A stretch of DNA of 64,000 nt from positions 145,562 through 209,561 of the forward strand of contig NZ_JAINRC010000018.1 of the NCBI RefSeq assembly GCF_020400655.1, in the 5' to 3' direction. The stretch comes from Streptomyces spinosus (GTDB taxonomy: Bacteria > Actinomycetota > Actinomycetes > Streptomycetales > Streptomycetaceae). This document shows positions 1 through 8,457 of the stretch, one piece after another (position 1 is the first letter of the stretch; each line of letters starts with the position of its first letter). The translations under genes were made by a program, and so were the position numbers. The notes beneath the pieces are model-generated. The model worked only from the letters and a program-made list of their open reading frames with translations. It did no database searches and had not been told where the DNA came from.

Positions 1-2
1 AT

Positions 3-572
3 CCGGCGAGCGTGAGCGACGAAGACCTGATCGCGCTCCGTCTGGACGTCACCGTGCCGGAGGAGGTCGCCGCGGCGGCCGAGGCCGCCGACGACGTCAC
101 CATCGTGATCAACAACGCGGGCGTCGGGGGCTTCGACACCAAGCTGCTGACGGGCTCCTTCGACGGCGCGCGCGAGGCGATGGAGATCAACTACTTCGGT
201 ACCTGGGCCGTCTCCCGTGCCTTCGCCCCGGTCCTGGCCCGCAACGGCGGCGGCGCACTGATCAACATGCTGTCGACGGCCTCGTGGGCGTCCCGGCCGG
301 ACTATCCCGGGTACGCGGCCTCCAAAGCGGCCCAGTGGTCCTTGACGGGCGCGCTGCGGGAGGGCCTGCGCGAGCAGGGGACCCTCGTGATCGGGGTCCA
401 CGCCGGTTTCGTGGAGACGGATCTCAGCTCCTTCACGGACGCGGCGAAGATCGGCGTGGAGGATGTCGCCGAGCAGACCATGGACGCTCTGGCGCACGAC
501 CGGGCCGAGGTCCTCACCGACGAGCGGACCCGGCAGGTCAAGCGCGCCCTGTCGCGACCGGTCGAACGGTGA
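3..572 (+). CDS. SDR-family oxidoreductase, 5' truncated by window edge
   Basis: This is the C-terminal three quarters of a short-chain dehydrogenase/reductase. The frame is open to the first base and reads into LRLDVT, the segment that normally follows the Rossmann beta-3 strand, so the true start lies upstream of the window; the GTG at 12 is internal. Visible landmarks are INNAG (the NNAG motif after beta-4), the catalytic Ser region MLSTAS and the YPGYAASK motif (YxxxK). The visible 190 residues fit a family size of about 230-250. The substrate cannot be told. It ends 40 bp before the convergent fucosidase gene. Confidence 0.88.
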   Translation, partial: PASVSDEDLIALRLDVTVPEEVAAAAEAADDVTIVINNAGVGGFDTKLLTGSFDGAREAMEINYFGTWAVSRAFAPVLARNGGGALINMLSTASWASRPDYPGYAASKAAQWSLTGALREGLREQGTLVIGVHAGFVETDLSSFTDAAKIGVEDVAEQTMDALAHDRAEVLTDERTRQVKRALSRPVER

Positions 573-611
573 AGGGTCCCGTGCGGCGGCGTCCGGGAAG
601 GAGCACCGCGG

Positions 612-1862
612 TCAGAACCGGCCCGCCCCCCGGTACAGCTCCAGTTCGCCGTCCAGTTCGACGGCGAGGACGGTGGCGTGCGGGTCGAGGTCGGACGCGG
701 CCGGCGGGTCGATCCACAGCACCCCGACCGCCTCGTGGAGTCCGCCGGTCACCCGGTGGCCCAGTTCGGTCCCGGTGCCGAGGACGGTGACCCTGTCGAC
801 CTTGGTGGCCAGGCCCCGGACGCCGATCTCGGCGCGCGGGGCGTCGAACACGGTGAGGTAGAGGGTGCGCCGGTCGGGAGAGAGGGTGCTGGGACCGTAG
901 TGGTGCCCGGCCGGCAGGCCGCGCACGGTGCCGTACACCGCCTCCGCGTGTCTGCGGATCCACTCCCCCAGCCCTTCCAGGCGCTCGGCCTGCGGACGCG
1001 GGATGGTGCCGTCCTCCATGGGGCCGACGTCGAGCAGCAGGTTGCCGCCGCCGCCGATGGTCTCGGTGAAGTAGCGGATCAGCTGGGCGAGCGACTTGTG
1101 GTTGTGGTCGTGGTGCTGGTAGCCCCACGAGTCGTTGATCGTCAGGCACAGTTCCCAGGGGCCGTCCGGGGGTACGACGGGGGCGCCTTGTTCGGGGGTG
1201 GCGTAGTCGCCCTCGCCGAGCATGCGTGCGTTGAACACGACGTGCGGGACGTAGGAACGGACGAGCGCGGCCAGTTCGGGGATGCGCCACTGCTCCTCGC
1301 TGCGCTCCCATTCGCCGTCGAACCACATCAGGTCCGGCCGGTAGCGGGAGGCCAGCTCCCGTACCTGGCCGTTGCGGTAGGCGATGAACCGCTCCCAGGC
1401 GTCCGGGTCCTCGTCCCCCGGGGCCGCTTCCGAGTAGCGGTTGTCCTCCAGCTCCGGCGGGCGGCCCGGCTTGCGGGTGCTGGCGTAGTCGGGGTGGTTC
1501 CAGTCGGAGTGCGAGTAGTACAGGCCCACCTTCAGGCCCCTTTCACGCAGGGCGTCGGCGTAGGGGCCGACGTAGTCCCTGCCGAGGCCGAGGTCGCCGT
1601 ACGCCGTGTCCCACAGGGCGACGCCGTCGTGGTGACGGCTGGTCAGGACGGCGTACCCGGCGCCCGCGCGGGCGAACAGGTCCGCCCATGCCCGGGGGTC
1701 GTAGTGGGCGCCGGTGAAGCGCTCCAGCTGGGACATGTACCGGTCGTGCGGCACGACGTCGTCGTAGAAGGACCAGGACTCCTGGACCCCGTCGACGGCG
1801 TAGATGCCCCAGTGCACGAAGATCCCCAGCTTGGCGTCGGTGAACCAGGGTTGCATCGCCAT
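612..1862 (-). CDS. Alpha-L-fucosidase, GH29
   Basis: Retaining glycosidase that removes terminal alpha-L-fucose. The 416-residue protein begins with the GH29 signature: WFTDAKLGIF then VHWG at residues 5-19. It also has TSRHHDG at 74-80, YYSHSDWNHPDY at 115-126 and the nucleophile region MWFDGEWE at 179-186, where D182 is the likely nucleophile. There is no signal peptide, so action is probably cytoplasmic. It starts 4 bp after the GH38 stop on the same strand and is the last gene of the leftward DeoR-GH4-GH38-GH29 arm. An imported fucosylated oligosaccharide is the likely substrate (inference). The C-terminal third is a beta-sandwich type region without distinctive motifs. Confidence 0.92.
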   Translation of the reverse strand: MAMQPWFTDAKLGIFVHWGIYAVDGVQESWSFYDDVVPHDRYMSQLERFTGAHYDPRAWADLFARAGAGYAVLTSRHHDGVALWDTAYGDLGLGRDYVGPYADALRERGLKVGLYYSHSDWNHPDYASTRKPGRPPELEDNRYSEAAPGDEDPDAWERFIAYRNGQVRELASRYRPDLMWFDGEWERSEEQWRIPELAALVRSYVPHVVFNARMLGEGDYATPEQGAPVVPPDGPWELCLTINDSWGYQHHDHNHKSLAQLIRYFTETIGGGGNLLLDVGPMEDGTIPRPQAERLEGLGEWIRRHAEAVYGTVRGLPAGHHYGPSTLSPDRRTLYLTVFDAPRAEIGVRGLATKVDRVTVLGTGTELGHRVTGGLHEAVGVLWIDPPAASDLDPHATVLAVELDGELELYRGAGRF

Positions 1863-1865
1863 CGG

Positions 1866-4800
1866 TCAGCTCCTGCGCAGGCGGAGGGTGAGGATCTGGA
1901 AGGGGCGCAGCTCGACGGGCACGGTGTCGCCGTCGGTGACCGCGTCCTGGAGGGGGCGCTCGAGCAGGTCGGTGACCTGGGCGGCGGCGAGGGGGAAGCC
2001 GGTGCGCAGGAGGCCCCGGGCCCGGCCGCCGCGGGACTCGTAGAGGCGGACCACGACATCGCCGGAGGAGTCGTCGGCGAGCTTGACCGCCTCGACGGTC
2101 ACCGACTCGCCGTCCACCGAGACGACGGGCCGCGGCTCGCCCGCGGCCTCGGCGACCCGCAGGGGCAGGTTGAGGGCGTAGCCCTCGGCGACCGCGTCCG
2201 CGATGCTCGCGCCGGGCAGGAGGGAGTAGGTCAGGCGGTGCCGGCCCTGGTCGGCCCCGGGGTCCGGGATGCGCGGGGCGCGGACCAGGGAGAGGCGGAC
2301 GGTGGTGGTCGTACCGCCGTCCTCACGGACCGTGCGCGAGACGTCGTGGCCGTACGTGGAGTCGTTGATGACGGCGACGCCGTAGCCGGGCTCCCCGATG
2401 TGCAGCCAGCGGTGGCCGGAGACCTCGAAACGGGCCGCCTCCCAGCTGGTGTTGGTGTGGGTGGGCCGCTGGACGTGGCCGAACTGGATCTCGGCGGAGG
2501 AGTGCGGGGCGCGGACGTCCACCGGGAAGCCGGCCTTGAGGAACTTCTCGGCCTCGTGCCAGTCGATGTCCGTCTCGAAGTCGATCCGGGGGCTGCCGGC
2601 CCGCAGCGTGATCGTCTGCGTGATCTTCGAGCCGTTGCCGAAGGAGCGGCTGACCCGGATCGCGCCGAGGAGCGGGTCCTGCTCGACGACCGTGATCTCC
2701 GAGGGGTCCAGCAGGTCCGTGTAGCGGTTCCTGTAGTGCTGGTCGACGTCCCAGGCGTCCCAGTAGTTCGGCAGGTCGGTGTGCAGGCGCAGGAGGTTGC
2801 CCTGGCCGGCGAGGACCTCGCGATTGGCCCGCAGGTCGTACACGGAGGACAGGGTGCCGTCGTCCGCGATCCGCACGCGCACCAGGCCGTTGTCGATGAC
2901 CCGGCCGTCGACCGTCACCGGCGGCGGAGCCTCGGCCCCGCCCGCCAGGGGCGCGCTGCCGTTCGCCGGGACCTCCACGTACACCGGGGCACCGGCGCTG
3001 TCGCGGACGACCTCGGCGCGGGCGTAGGGGCTGGTGTTGAAGACCCGGGCGGTACCGGTGCCCAGCGCGGCGATCGCCTCGGCGGTCAGCTCCTCCAGTT
3101 CCCCGGCGACGCGCGCGTATTCGGCCTCGGCCTCGCGGTGCACCCAGGCGATCGAGGAGCCCGGCAGGATGTCGTGGAACTGGTGGAGCAGGACGGTCTT
3201 CCAGAGCCGGTCGAGCCTGTCGTGCGGGTACCGGTAGCCGGGCGCGTGCAGGGCGGCCGTCGTGGCCCACAACTCGGCCTCGCGCAGCTTGTGTTCGCTG
3301 CGCCGGTTGCCCTGCTTGGTGCGGGCCTGGGAGGTGTAGGTGGCGCGGTGCAGCTCCAGGTACAGTTCGCCGACCCAGACCGGCGCGTCCTCGTACTCGG
3401 CGCGGGCCTTGGCGAAGAAGGCGTCCGGGTGCTCGATCTCCAGGCGCGGGGAGCCCTCCAGGTTCCGCAGGCGCCGGGCGCGCTCCATGATCTCGCGGGT
3501 GGGGCCGCCCCCGCCGTCGCCCCAGCCGAACGGGGCCAGCGACCGGGTCGCGGCACCCTTCTCGGCGTAGTTGCGGACGGCGCGGGACATCTCCTCGCCG
3601 CTGAAGCAGGCGTTGTAGGTGTCGACCGGCGGGAAGTGGGTGAAGATGCGGGTGCCGTCGATGCCCTCCCACCAGAAGGTGTGGTGGGGGAACTTGTTGG
3701 TCTGGTTCCAGGAGATCTTCTGGGTGAGGAACCACTCGTTGCCGGCCAGCTTGGCGAGCTGCGGGTAGGCCGCGTTGTAGCCGAAGGAGTCGGGCAGCCA
3801 GACGCCCTTGGTCTCGATGCCGAAGTGCTCGATGAAGAACCGTTTGCCGTGGACGAACTGGCGGGCGACGGCCTCGCCGCCGGGCAGGTTGCCGTCGGCC
3901 TCCACCCACATGCCGCCGACCGGCGCCCACTGGCCCTTCTTGACCGACTCCTTGATGCGGGCCCACACGCGCGGGTAGTTGTCGCGCACCCACTCGTACT
4001 GCTGGGCCTGTGAGCAGGCGAAGACGAACTCCTCGTACTCGTCCGCCAGCGAGGTGACGTTGGAGAAGGTCCGGGAGGTCTTGCGCTTGGTCTCGCGGAT
4101 CGGCCACAGCCAGGCCGAGTCGATGTGCGCGTGGCCCACGCCGGAGATGCGGTGGGCGCTCGCGTGTGCCGGTTTCGACAGCACCGGCTTCAGGGCCTCG
4201 CGGACGGCGGGTGCCGAGCCGGAGACGTCGTCCAGGTCGAGCAGGTCCATCGCGTGGTCGAGGGCGTGCGCGATCTCGTGCCGGCGCGGGTCGTGCTCGC
4301 CCAGCTCCTGCATCAGCTCGCGGAGCACCTGGAGGTCCAGGTCGAGGTGCCAGACCTCTTCGTCGAGGACGGCGATGTCGGCGCGCCGGAAGGTGTACAG
4401 CGGCTTGTCGCCGGCCGTCAGGACGTCGCCGAGCGGGGTGGGGGCCGCGAAGTCGCCCGCGAGGATGTCGGGGTTGGAGGCGGCTTCGAGCAGGTAGTCG
4501 ACGACCTCGCCGCCGGTCGCCGGGTTGGCGATCGGCACGTACTGGTTGAGCGGGTTGACCGCCTTCAGCGGGGTCCCGTCGGTGAGGTGGACCAGGGCCT
4601 CGGCCTGGTTGCCGGGCCAGTCGCCCACGAAGCCGAGGTCGATGACGGCCTCGACGCGGCGGCCCGCGAACTCAGCGGGCACCCGGCCGTGCAGCCGGAA
4701 CCAGGTGGTGCCCCAGGGCGGGCCCCACGGGGTGCCCGTGGCGAACGGCTCGTACGGGGCGGCCGCGGCTTCCTCGAAGGGCACCGGCTCCCCGGGGGCC

Positions 4801-4910
4801 TGCCAGGCCGCCACCTCGAAGGGGACGGTGGCCGCGTGGACCGCGGGCTTGATGCGCTGGTTGTGGAGGCGCTCCGCGCGCTCCTCGATCCGGCGGCGTT
4901 CGTCGTGCAT
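1866..4910 (-). CDS. Alpha-mannosidase, GH38
   Basis: Zinc-dependent retaining alpha-mannosidase of 1014 residues. Near residue 260 it has the metal-binding segment GHAHIDSAWLWP. Near 372 it has the nucleophile segment LPDSFGYN. Further on is HQFHDILPGSSI, another metal/active-site block. The long C-terminal half is the all-beta mannosidase domain. An in-frame extension upstream exists, but the ATG at 4910 (MHDERRR) follows GGAGAC at the right distance and matches family N-termini, so I use it. No signal peptide is seen. It lies directly upstream of the fucosidase and downstream of GH4 in one leftward arm, separated from GH4 by a MITE-like repeat that may affect read-through. Confidence 0.92.
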   Translation of the reverse strand: MHDERRRIEERAERLHNQRIKPAVHAATVPFEVAAWQAPGEPVPFEEAAAAPYEPFATGTPWGPPWGTTWFRLHGRVPAEFAGRRVEAVIDLGFVGDWPGNQAEALVHLTDGTPLKAVNPLNQYVPIANPATGGEVVDYLLEAASNPDILAGDFAAPTPLGDVLTAGDKPLYTFRRADIAVLDEEVWHLDLDLQVLRELMQELGEHDPRRHEIAHALDHAMDLLDLDDVSGSAPAVREALKPVLSKPAHASAHRISGVGHAHIDSAWLWPIRETKRKTSRTFSNVTSLADEYEEFVFACSQAQQYEWVRDNYPRVWARIKESVKKGQWAPVGGMWVEADGNLPGGEAVARQFVHGKRFFIEHFGIETKGVWLPDSFGYNAAYPQLAKLAGNEWFLTQKISWNQTNKFPHHTFWWEGIDGTRIFTHFPPVDTYNACFSGEEMSRAVRNYAEKGAATRSLAPFGWGDGGGGPTREIMERARRLRNLEGSPRLEIEHPDAFFAKARAEYEDAPVWVGELYLELHRATYTSQARTKQGNRRSEHKLREAELWATTAALHAPGYRYPHDRLDRLWKTVLLHQFHDILPGSSIAWVHREAEAEYARVAGELEELTAEAIAALGTGTARVFNTSPYARAEVVRDSAGAPVYVEVPANGSAPLAGGAEAPPPVTVDGRVIDNGLVRVRIADDGTLSSVYDLRANREVLAGQGNLLRLHTDLPNYWDAWDVDQHYRNRYTDLLDPSEITVVEQDPLLGAIRVSRSFGNGSKITQTITLRAGSPRIDFETDIDWHEAEKFLKAGFPVDVRAPHSSAEIQFGHVQRPTHTNTSWEAARFEVSGHRWLHIGEPGYGVAVINDSTYGHDVSRTVREDGGTTTTVRLSLVRAPRIPDPGADQGRHRLTYSLLPGASIADAVAEGYALNLPLRVAEAAGEPRPVVSVDGESVTVEAVKLADDSSGDVVVRLYESRGGRARGLLRTGFPLAAAQVTDLLERPLQDAVTDGDTVPVELRPFQILTLRLRRS

Positions 4911-5026
4911 GGGAGTCTCCAGAAGAGGGCGGGAAGCGCGGGCTGATCGGCCGGCCAGGTGAGGCGTCACAGGCCGGCGGGGTCCGGACGGGGACTGGAG
5001 GGCGCTTGCCGAGCGGCTGGGGGCCA

Positions 5027-5188
5027 GGGGCTTTCGTTGGGGTCGGGCCGGATCAGGGGGCGGGGTCCGGTGCCGTGCGTCGCACGGCCCAGGAGGGCGC
5101 GCCATGGCGGAGCCATGGCAACCGACGGCCACGCGGCGGGGCGCGGCACCAGGGCCCGCGAGCCCGGCGTGATCCGAACGGAAGGCCC
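5027..5188. repeat. MITE-like repeat, copy A
   Basis: About 162 bp nearly identical to 21347-21507 in the same orientation. The copies share long exact blocks such as GCCATGGCGGAGCCATGGCA and GCGGCACCAGGGCCCGCG. The ends are imperfect inverted repeats: GGGGCTTTCGTT on the left and, on the right, GATCCGAACGGAAGGCCC, whose complement begins GGGCCTTCCGTTCGGATC. The right end abuts CTAG (5188-5191), which also supplies the TAG stop of the GH4 gene. No transposase is encoded. Size, terminal inverted repeats and a CTAG target resemble a non-autonomous element mobilised by an IS5-type transposase; that parentage is inference. Confidence 0.75.
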
Positions 5189-6525
5189 TAGGTGAGGTAG
5201 GCCAGGCCGGGATGGACCGCGGTGTAGCCCTCGACGAGCCGGCGGGCGACGTTGACCGAGTCGACCAGCGGGTGCAGCGCGAACGCCTTCACGGCCGTCG
5301 CGCGGGAGCCGGACTCGGCGGCCGCGAGCACCTCGCGCTCGACGGCCTTCACCGCGCAGACCAGGCCGGTGGCGTGGCCGGGCAGCGGGTCGACGGCGAC
5401 CGGGTGGGCACCGTTGGCGTCGACGAAGCAGGGCACCTCGATGACGGCCTCGCCGTCGAGCACCGACAGGGTGCCGCGGTTGCGGACGTTGAGGATCAGG
5501 GTGGTGCGCTCGTCGCGGGCGATGGCGCGCATCAGGGCGAGGGCGACCTTCTCGTAGCCGCCGGAGAGGTCGTCGGCGTCGCGTTCGCCGGCGCCCGCGG
5601 TCTCGCGGTTCTCGGCCATGTAGGTCGCCTCGCGCTCGGCGCGGGTGCGGTTCCAGACGTCGAGGGCCTTCCTGTCCGGGTCCCTGACCTGCTGGTAGAA
5701 GCGGGCCTGCTGGTCGCGCAGGAAGGCGCCGCGGGTCTTCTCGGCCTGCTGGTAGGCGCGGACGGCCTCACGGTTGAAGTAGTAGTAGTGCAGGTACTCG
5801 TTGGGGATCGCGCCGAGGGAGCGCAGCCAGTCGGAGCCGAAGAGCTTGCCCTCCTCGAAGGAGCCGAGCAGGGCGGGGTCGGCGAGCAGGCGCGGGAGTT
5901 CGTCGCGGCCCGCGACGCGCAGGCCGCGTACCCAGCCGAGGTGGTTGAGGCCGACGTAGTCGATCCAGGCCTCCCGCAGGTCGGCGCCGAGGACCCGGGC
6001 GATGCGGCGGCCGAGGCCGACCGGGGAGTCGCAGATGCCGATGACGCGGTCGCCGAGGTGGCGGGACATGGCCTCGGTGACCAGGCCGGCGGGGTTGGTG
6101 AAGTTGATGACCCAGGCGTCGGGGGCGAGGCGGGCCACCCGCCGGGCGATGTCGACGGCGACGGGGACCGTCCGCAGACCGTAGGCGATGCCGCCCGCGC
6201 CGACCGTCTCCTGGCCGAGGACGCCCTCGGCCAGCGCGACCCGTTCGTCGTCGGCGCGGCCCTCCAGGCCGCCGACGCGGATCGCGGAGAAGACGAAGTC
6301 GGCACCGCGCAGGGCCTCGTCCAGGGAGGTGCTGATGGTCACGGCCGGGGCGTCGGCCACGGTCGAGGCCTGTTCGGCCAGCACACGGGCGACCGCCTTC
6401 AGCCGGCCGTCGTCCAGGTCGTGCAGGACGACCTCGGTCACCCGCCCTTCGCCGCGGTCCGTCAGCAGTGCCCCGTACACCAGGGGCACCCGGAATCCGC
6501 CGCCGCCCAGGATCGTCAGTTTCAC
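5188..6525 (-). CDS. GH4 family glycosidase (6-phospho-beta-glucosidase type)
   Basis: NAD+- and metal-dependent glycosidase of 445 residues. It begins KLTILGGGGFRVP, the dinucleotide-binding loop. It has NFTNPAG, then GICDSP near residue 163 (metal-ligand Cys) and GLNHLGW near 193 (metal-ligand His), as in GH4 enzymes. GTG at 6525 follows AGGAGAGG and overlaps the DeoR stop by 4 bases (GTGA), so the two are translationally coupled. The longer upstream frame is not needed. Sub-specificity within GH4 (phosphorylated or free sugar, alpha or beta) cannot be fixed by eye. The TAG stop is part of the CTAG at the end of repeat copy A. Confidence 0.9.
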   Translation of the reverse strand: MKLTILGGGGFRVPLVYGALLTDRGEGRVTEVVLHDLDDGRLKAVARVLAEQASTVADAPAVTISTSLDEALRGADFVFSAIRVGGLEGRADDERVALAEGVLGQETVGAGGIAYGLRTVPVAVDIARRVARLAPDAWVINFTNPAGLVTEAMSRHLGDRVIGICDSPVGLGRRIARVLGADLREAWIDYVGLNHLGWVRGLRVAGRDELPRLLADPALLGSFEEGKLFGSDWLRSLGAIPNEYLHYYYFNREAVRAYQQAEKTRGAFLRDQQARFYQQVRDPDRKALDVWNRTRAEREATYMAENRETAGAGERDADDLSGGYEKVALALMRAIARDERTTLILNVRNRGTLSVLDGEAVIEVPCFVDANGAHPVAVDPLPGHATGLVCAVKAVEREVLAAAESGSRATAVKAFALHPLVDSVNVARRLVEGYTAVHPGLAYLT

Positions 6526-7319
6526 GTCCGTACCTCTCCTGCTGCTGTCATGACCACCTCGACGCCGGCCTCCTCGAGGGAGGACCGGGTCGCCGGGTCG
6601 ATGGGGGCGTTGGTCACCACCTTGTCCAGGTGCTCGGGACCGCACACCTTCGCCATGCCCGTACCGGGGAACTTGGCCGCGTCGGCGAGCAGCACGACCT
6701 TGTCGCTCGCGGCGATCATGGCGCGCTTGACCGGCACTTCCACGACCGTCGTGTCCATCACCTGTCCGCCCGGCCGGACCCCGCTGGTGCCGAGGAACAG
6801 CCAGTCGGCGTGCAGCTGGCGCAGGTTGTCCTCGGTGAGGAAGCCGACCAGGGACCGGTACTCGCGCCGGACCATGCCGCCGAGCAGCACCAGTTCGATG
6901 CCCTCGTCGTCGGCGAGCTCCTCGTAGACCACCAGGTTGCTGGTGATGACCGTGAGGCGGCGGCCGTGCAGTTGGCGGGCCAGCCGGTAGGCGGTGGTGC
7001 CGATGTCGAGCAGCACGGACTGGCCGTCGGCGACCATGGCCGCGGCGCGCTCCGCTATGGCGTCCTTCTCGGCCACGCGCACCTCGGCGACCTCGGCGAA
7101 GGGCTGGTCGCCCTCCTCCACGACCGCGCCGCCGTGCACCCGTGTGAGCAGCCCGTCGTCCTCCAGCTTGACCAGGTCGCGCCGGATCGTGGCGGGGCTC
7201 ACGCCCAGCTGCTCGGAGAGATCGGTCACCGCGGCGGGACCACCCGAGCGCAGGGCCCGCAGGATGAGTTGGTGTCGTCGTTCTGCCAGCACGGCGCGAA
7301 CACTACTCTTCATCTTCAA
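6522..7319 (-). CDS. DeoR-family sugar-responsive repressor
   Basis: The 265-residue protein has an N-terminal winged helix (RRHQLILRAL, then VTDLSEQLGVSPATIRRDL as recognition segment, then the LEDDGLLTRVHGGA hallmark). A DeoRC sugar-phosphate sensing domain follows, with DIGTTAYRLA and TSNLVVYEEL. DeoR proteins usually respond to a phosphorylated sugar, which the divergent PfkB kinase could supply. Start choice is uncertain: ATG 7319, ATG 7313 or the GTG before LAERRH, with no strong Shine-Dalgarno for any. It is first in the leftward operon and shares a roughly 100-bp control region with the rightward operon. Confidence 0.92.
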   Translation of the reverse strand: MKMKSSVRAVLAERRHQLILRALRSGGPAAVTDLSEQLGVSPATIRRDLVKLEDDGLLTRVHGGAVVEEGDQPFAEVAEVRVAEKDAIAERAAAMVADGQSVLLDIGTTAYRLARQLHGRRLTVITSNLVVYEELADDEGIELVLLGGMVRREYRSLVGFLTEDNLRQLHADWLFLGTSGVRPGGQVMDTTVVEVPVKRAMIAASDKVVLLADAAKFPGTGMAKVCGPEHLDKVVTNAPIDPATRSSLEEAGVEVVMTAAGEVRT

Positions 7320-7395
7320 TCAAATCCATGCTCACTTCTGCTCGACTATTGACCAATCTCGGCGAGCGGCGCACGATTCCGGTCATCGAAATTGA
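7316..7395. promoter_or_regulatory. Divergent control region of the glycan locus with ATTGA repeats and a candidate rightward promoter
   Basis: This AT-richer gap separates the DeoR and PfkB genes. It holds TCAAT at 7316-7320 and ATTGA at 7348-7352 and 7391-7395, plus the small palindrome ATTG-AC-CAAT at 7348-7357, all candidate DeoR half sites. A possible rightward promoter has TTGACC (7349-7354), 17 bases, then CACGAT (7372-7377), with its -35 overlapping the palindrome. DeoR proteins commonly bind repeated short elements across such a gap; assignment to this DeoR is inference. Confidence 0.45.
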
Positions 7396-7419
7396 CGGGT
7401 TCTGACGAGAGGGTGGCGT

Positions 7420-8442
7420 GTGGACGACGACAGGCCCGATGTGCTGCTGACCGGGCTGCTCTTCTACGACCTCGTCCTCACGGGGCTCGCGAAGCCGCCG
7501 ACACCGGGCGAGGAGATCTGGACGGCCGGCATGGGATGCGGCCCCGGCGGGATCGCGAACCTCGCGGTGGCCGCGTCCCGGTTCGGTCTGCGCACCTCGC
7601 TGGCCACGGTCTTCGGCGACGACTTCTACGGCGCGCACTGCCGGGAGGTGCTGGGCGACCAGGAGGGCGTCGGCCTCTCGCTCTCCCGCACCGCGGACGG
7701 CTGGCCCACCCCGGTCACCGTCGCCCTCGCACACGGCGGCGACCGCGCCCTCGTCACCCACGGTCAGGAGCCGCCGTACTCGCAGGACGCGCTCATGGGC
7801 GACCCGCCCGAGGCGCGCACCGCCCTGGTGCACCTGGAGGCCGAGCCCCGCGAGTGGATCGCCAAGGCGGCCGCGAACGGCACCCGCGTCTACGCGGACG
7901 TCGGCTGGGACCCCACCCGGCAGTGGTCCCGCGACCTCCTCGACCAGCTCGCGCTGTGCCACGCCTTCCTCCCCAACGAGCACGAGGCCATGGCCTACAC
8001 CCGCACCGACACCGCGGCCGCCGCGCTGCGCGCCCTCGCGGAGCTGGTCCCGGTGGCGGTGGTGACGCGCGGCGGTCACGGCGCGGTGGCCGTCGACCAG
8101 ACCACCGGCGAGTACGCGGAGGTCCCGGCCCTCGACGTGGACGTCCTCGACGCGACGGGCGCCGGGGACGTGTTCGGGGCGAGCTTCGTCGCCGCCTCGC
8201 TGGGCGGCTGGCCGCTGGCGGAACGGCTGCGGTTCGCCGTCCTCGCCGCCGGGCTGTCCGTCCAGCACCACGGCGGCGCGCTCGCCGCCCCCGGCTGGTA
8301 CGGCGTCGACCGCTGGTGGCGCCGCGCGCTCACCGACCCCGGCCTCGAAAGCGCCTACGGCTTCCTCGCCGACCGGCTGCCGGCCGACCCCGGACCACCG
8401 GTGCGGTACGCGCCCGTCACTCCCCCCGATCGGCACGGCTGA
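7420..8442 (+). CDS. PfkB-family carbohydrate kinase
   Basis: Ribokinase-like sugar kinase of 340 residues. The N-terminal substrate region is WTAGMGCGPGGIANLAVAASR (first 20 positions shown in parts elsewhere as GGIANLAVA), typical of the PfkB GG loop. The C-terminal PfkB signature DATGAGDVFGASF lies at residues 244-256, with D250 as likely catalytic base and the GAGD anion hole. GTG 7420 follows GAGAGGG. It is the first gene of the rightward arm, ahead of the ABC importer, so it probably phosphorylates a sugar released by the encoded glycosidases and may make the DeoR inducer. Which sugar is not visible. Confidence 0.9.
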   Translation: MDDDRPDVLLTGLLFYDLVLTGLAKPPTPGEEIWTAGMGCGPGGIANLAVAASRFGLRTSLATVFGDDFYGAHCREVLGDQEGVGLSLSRTADGWPTPVTVALAHGGDRALVTHGQEPPYSQDALMGDPPEARTALVHLEAEPREWIAKAAANGTRVYADVGWDPTRQWSRDLLDQLALCHAFLPNEHEAMAYTRTDTAAAALRALAELVPVAVVTRGGHGAVAVDQTTGEYAEVPALDVDVLDATGAGDVFGASFVAASLGGWPLAERLRFAVLAAGLSVQHHGGALAAPGWYGVDRWWRRALTDPGLESAYGFLADRLPADPGPPVRYAPVTPPDRHG

Positions 8443-8457
8443 CCCCACCCGACGCTC

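Noticed and set aside
678..4013. A 1111-residue rightward open frame opposite the fucosidase and mannosidase genes
   Set aside because: It is Gly/Val/Ala/Arg-rich without domain motifs and is fully antisense to two well-supported glycosidase genes; long antisense frames are normal in GC-rich DNA.
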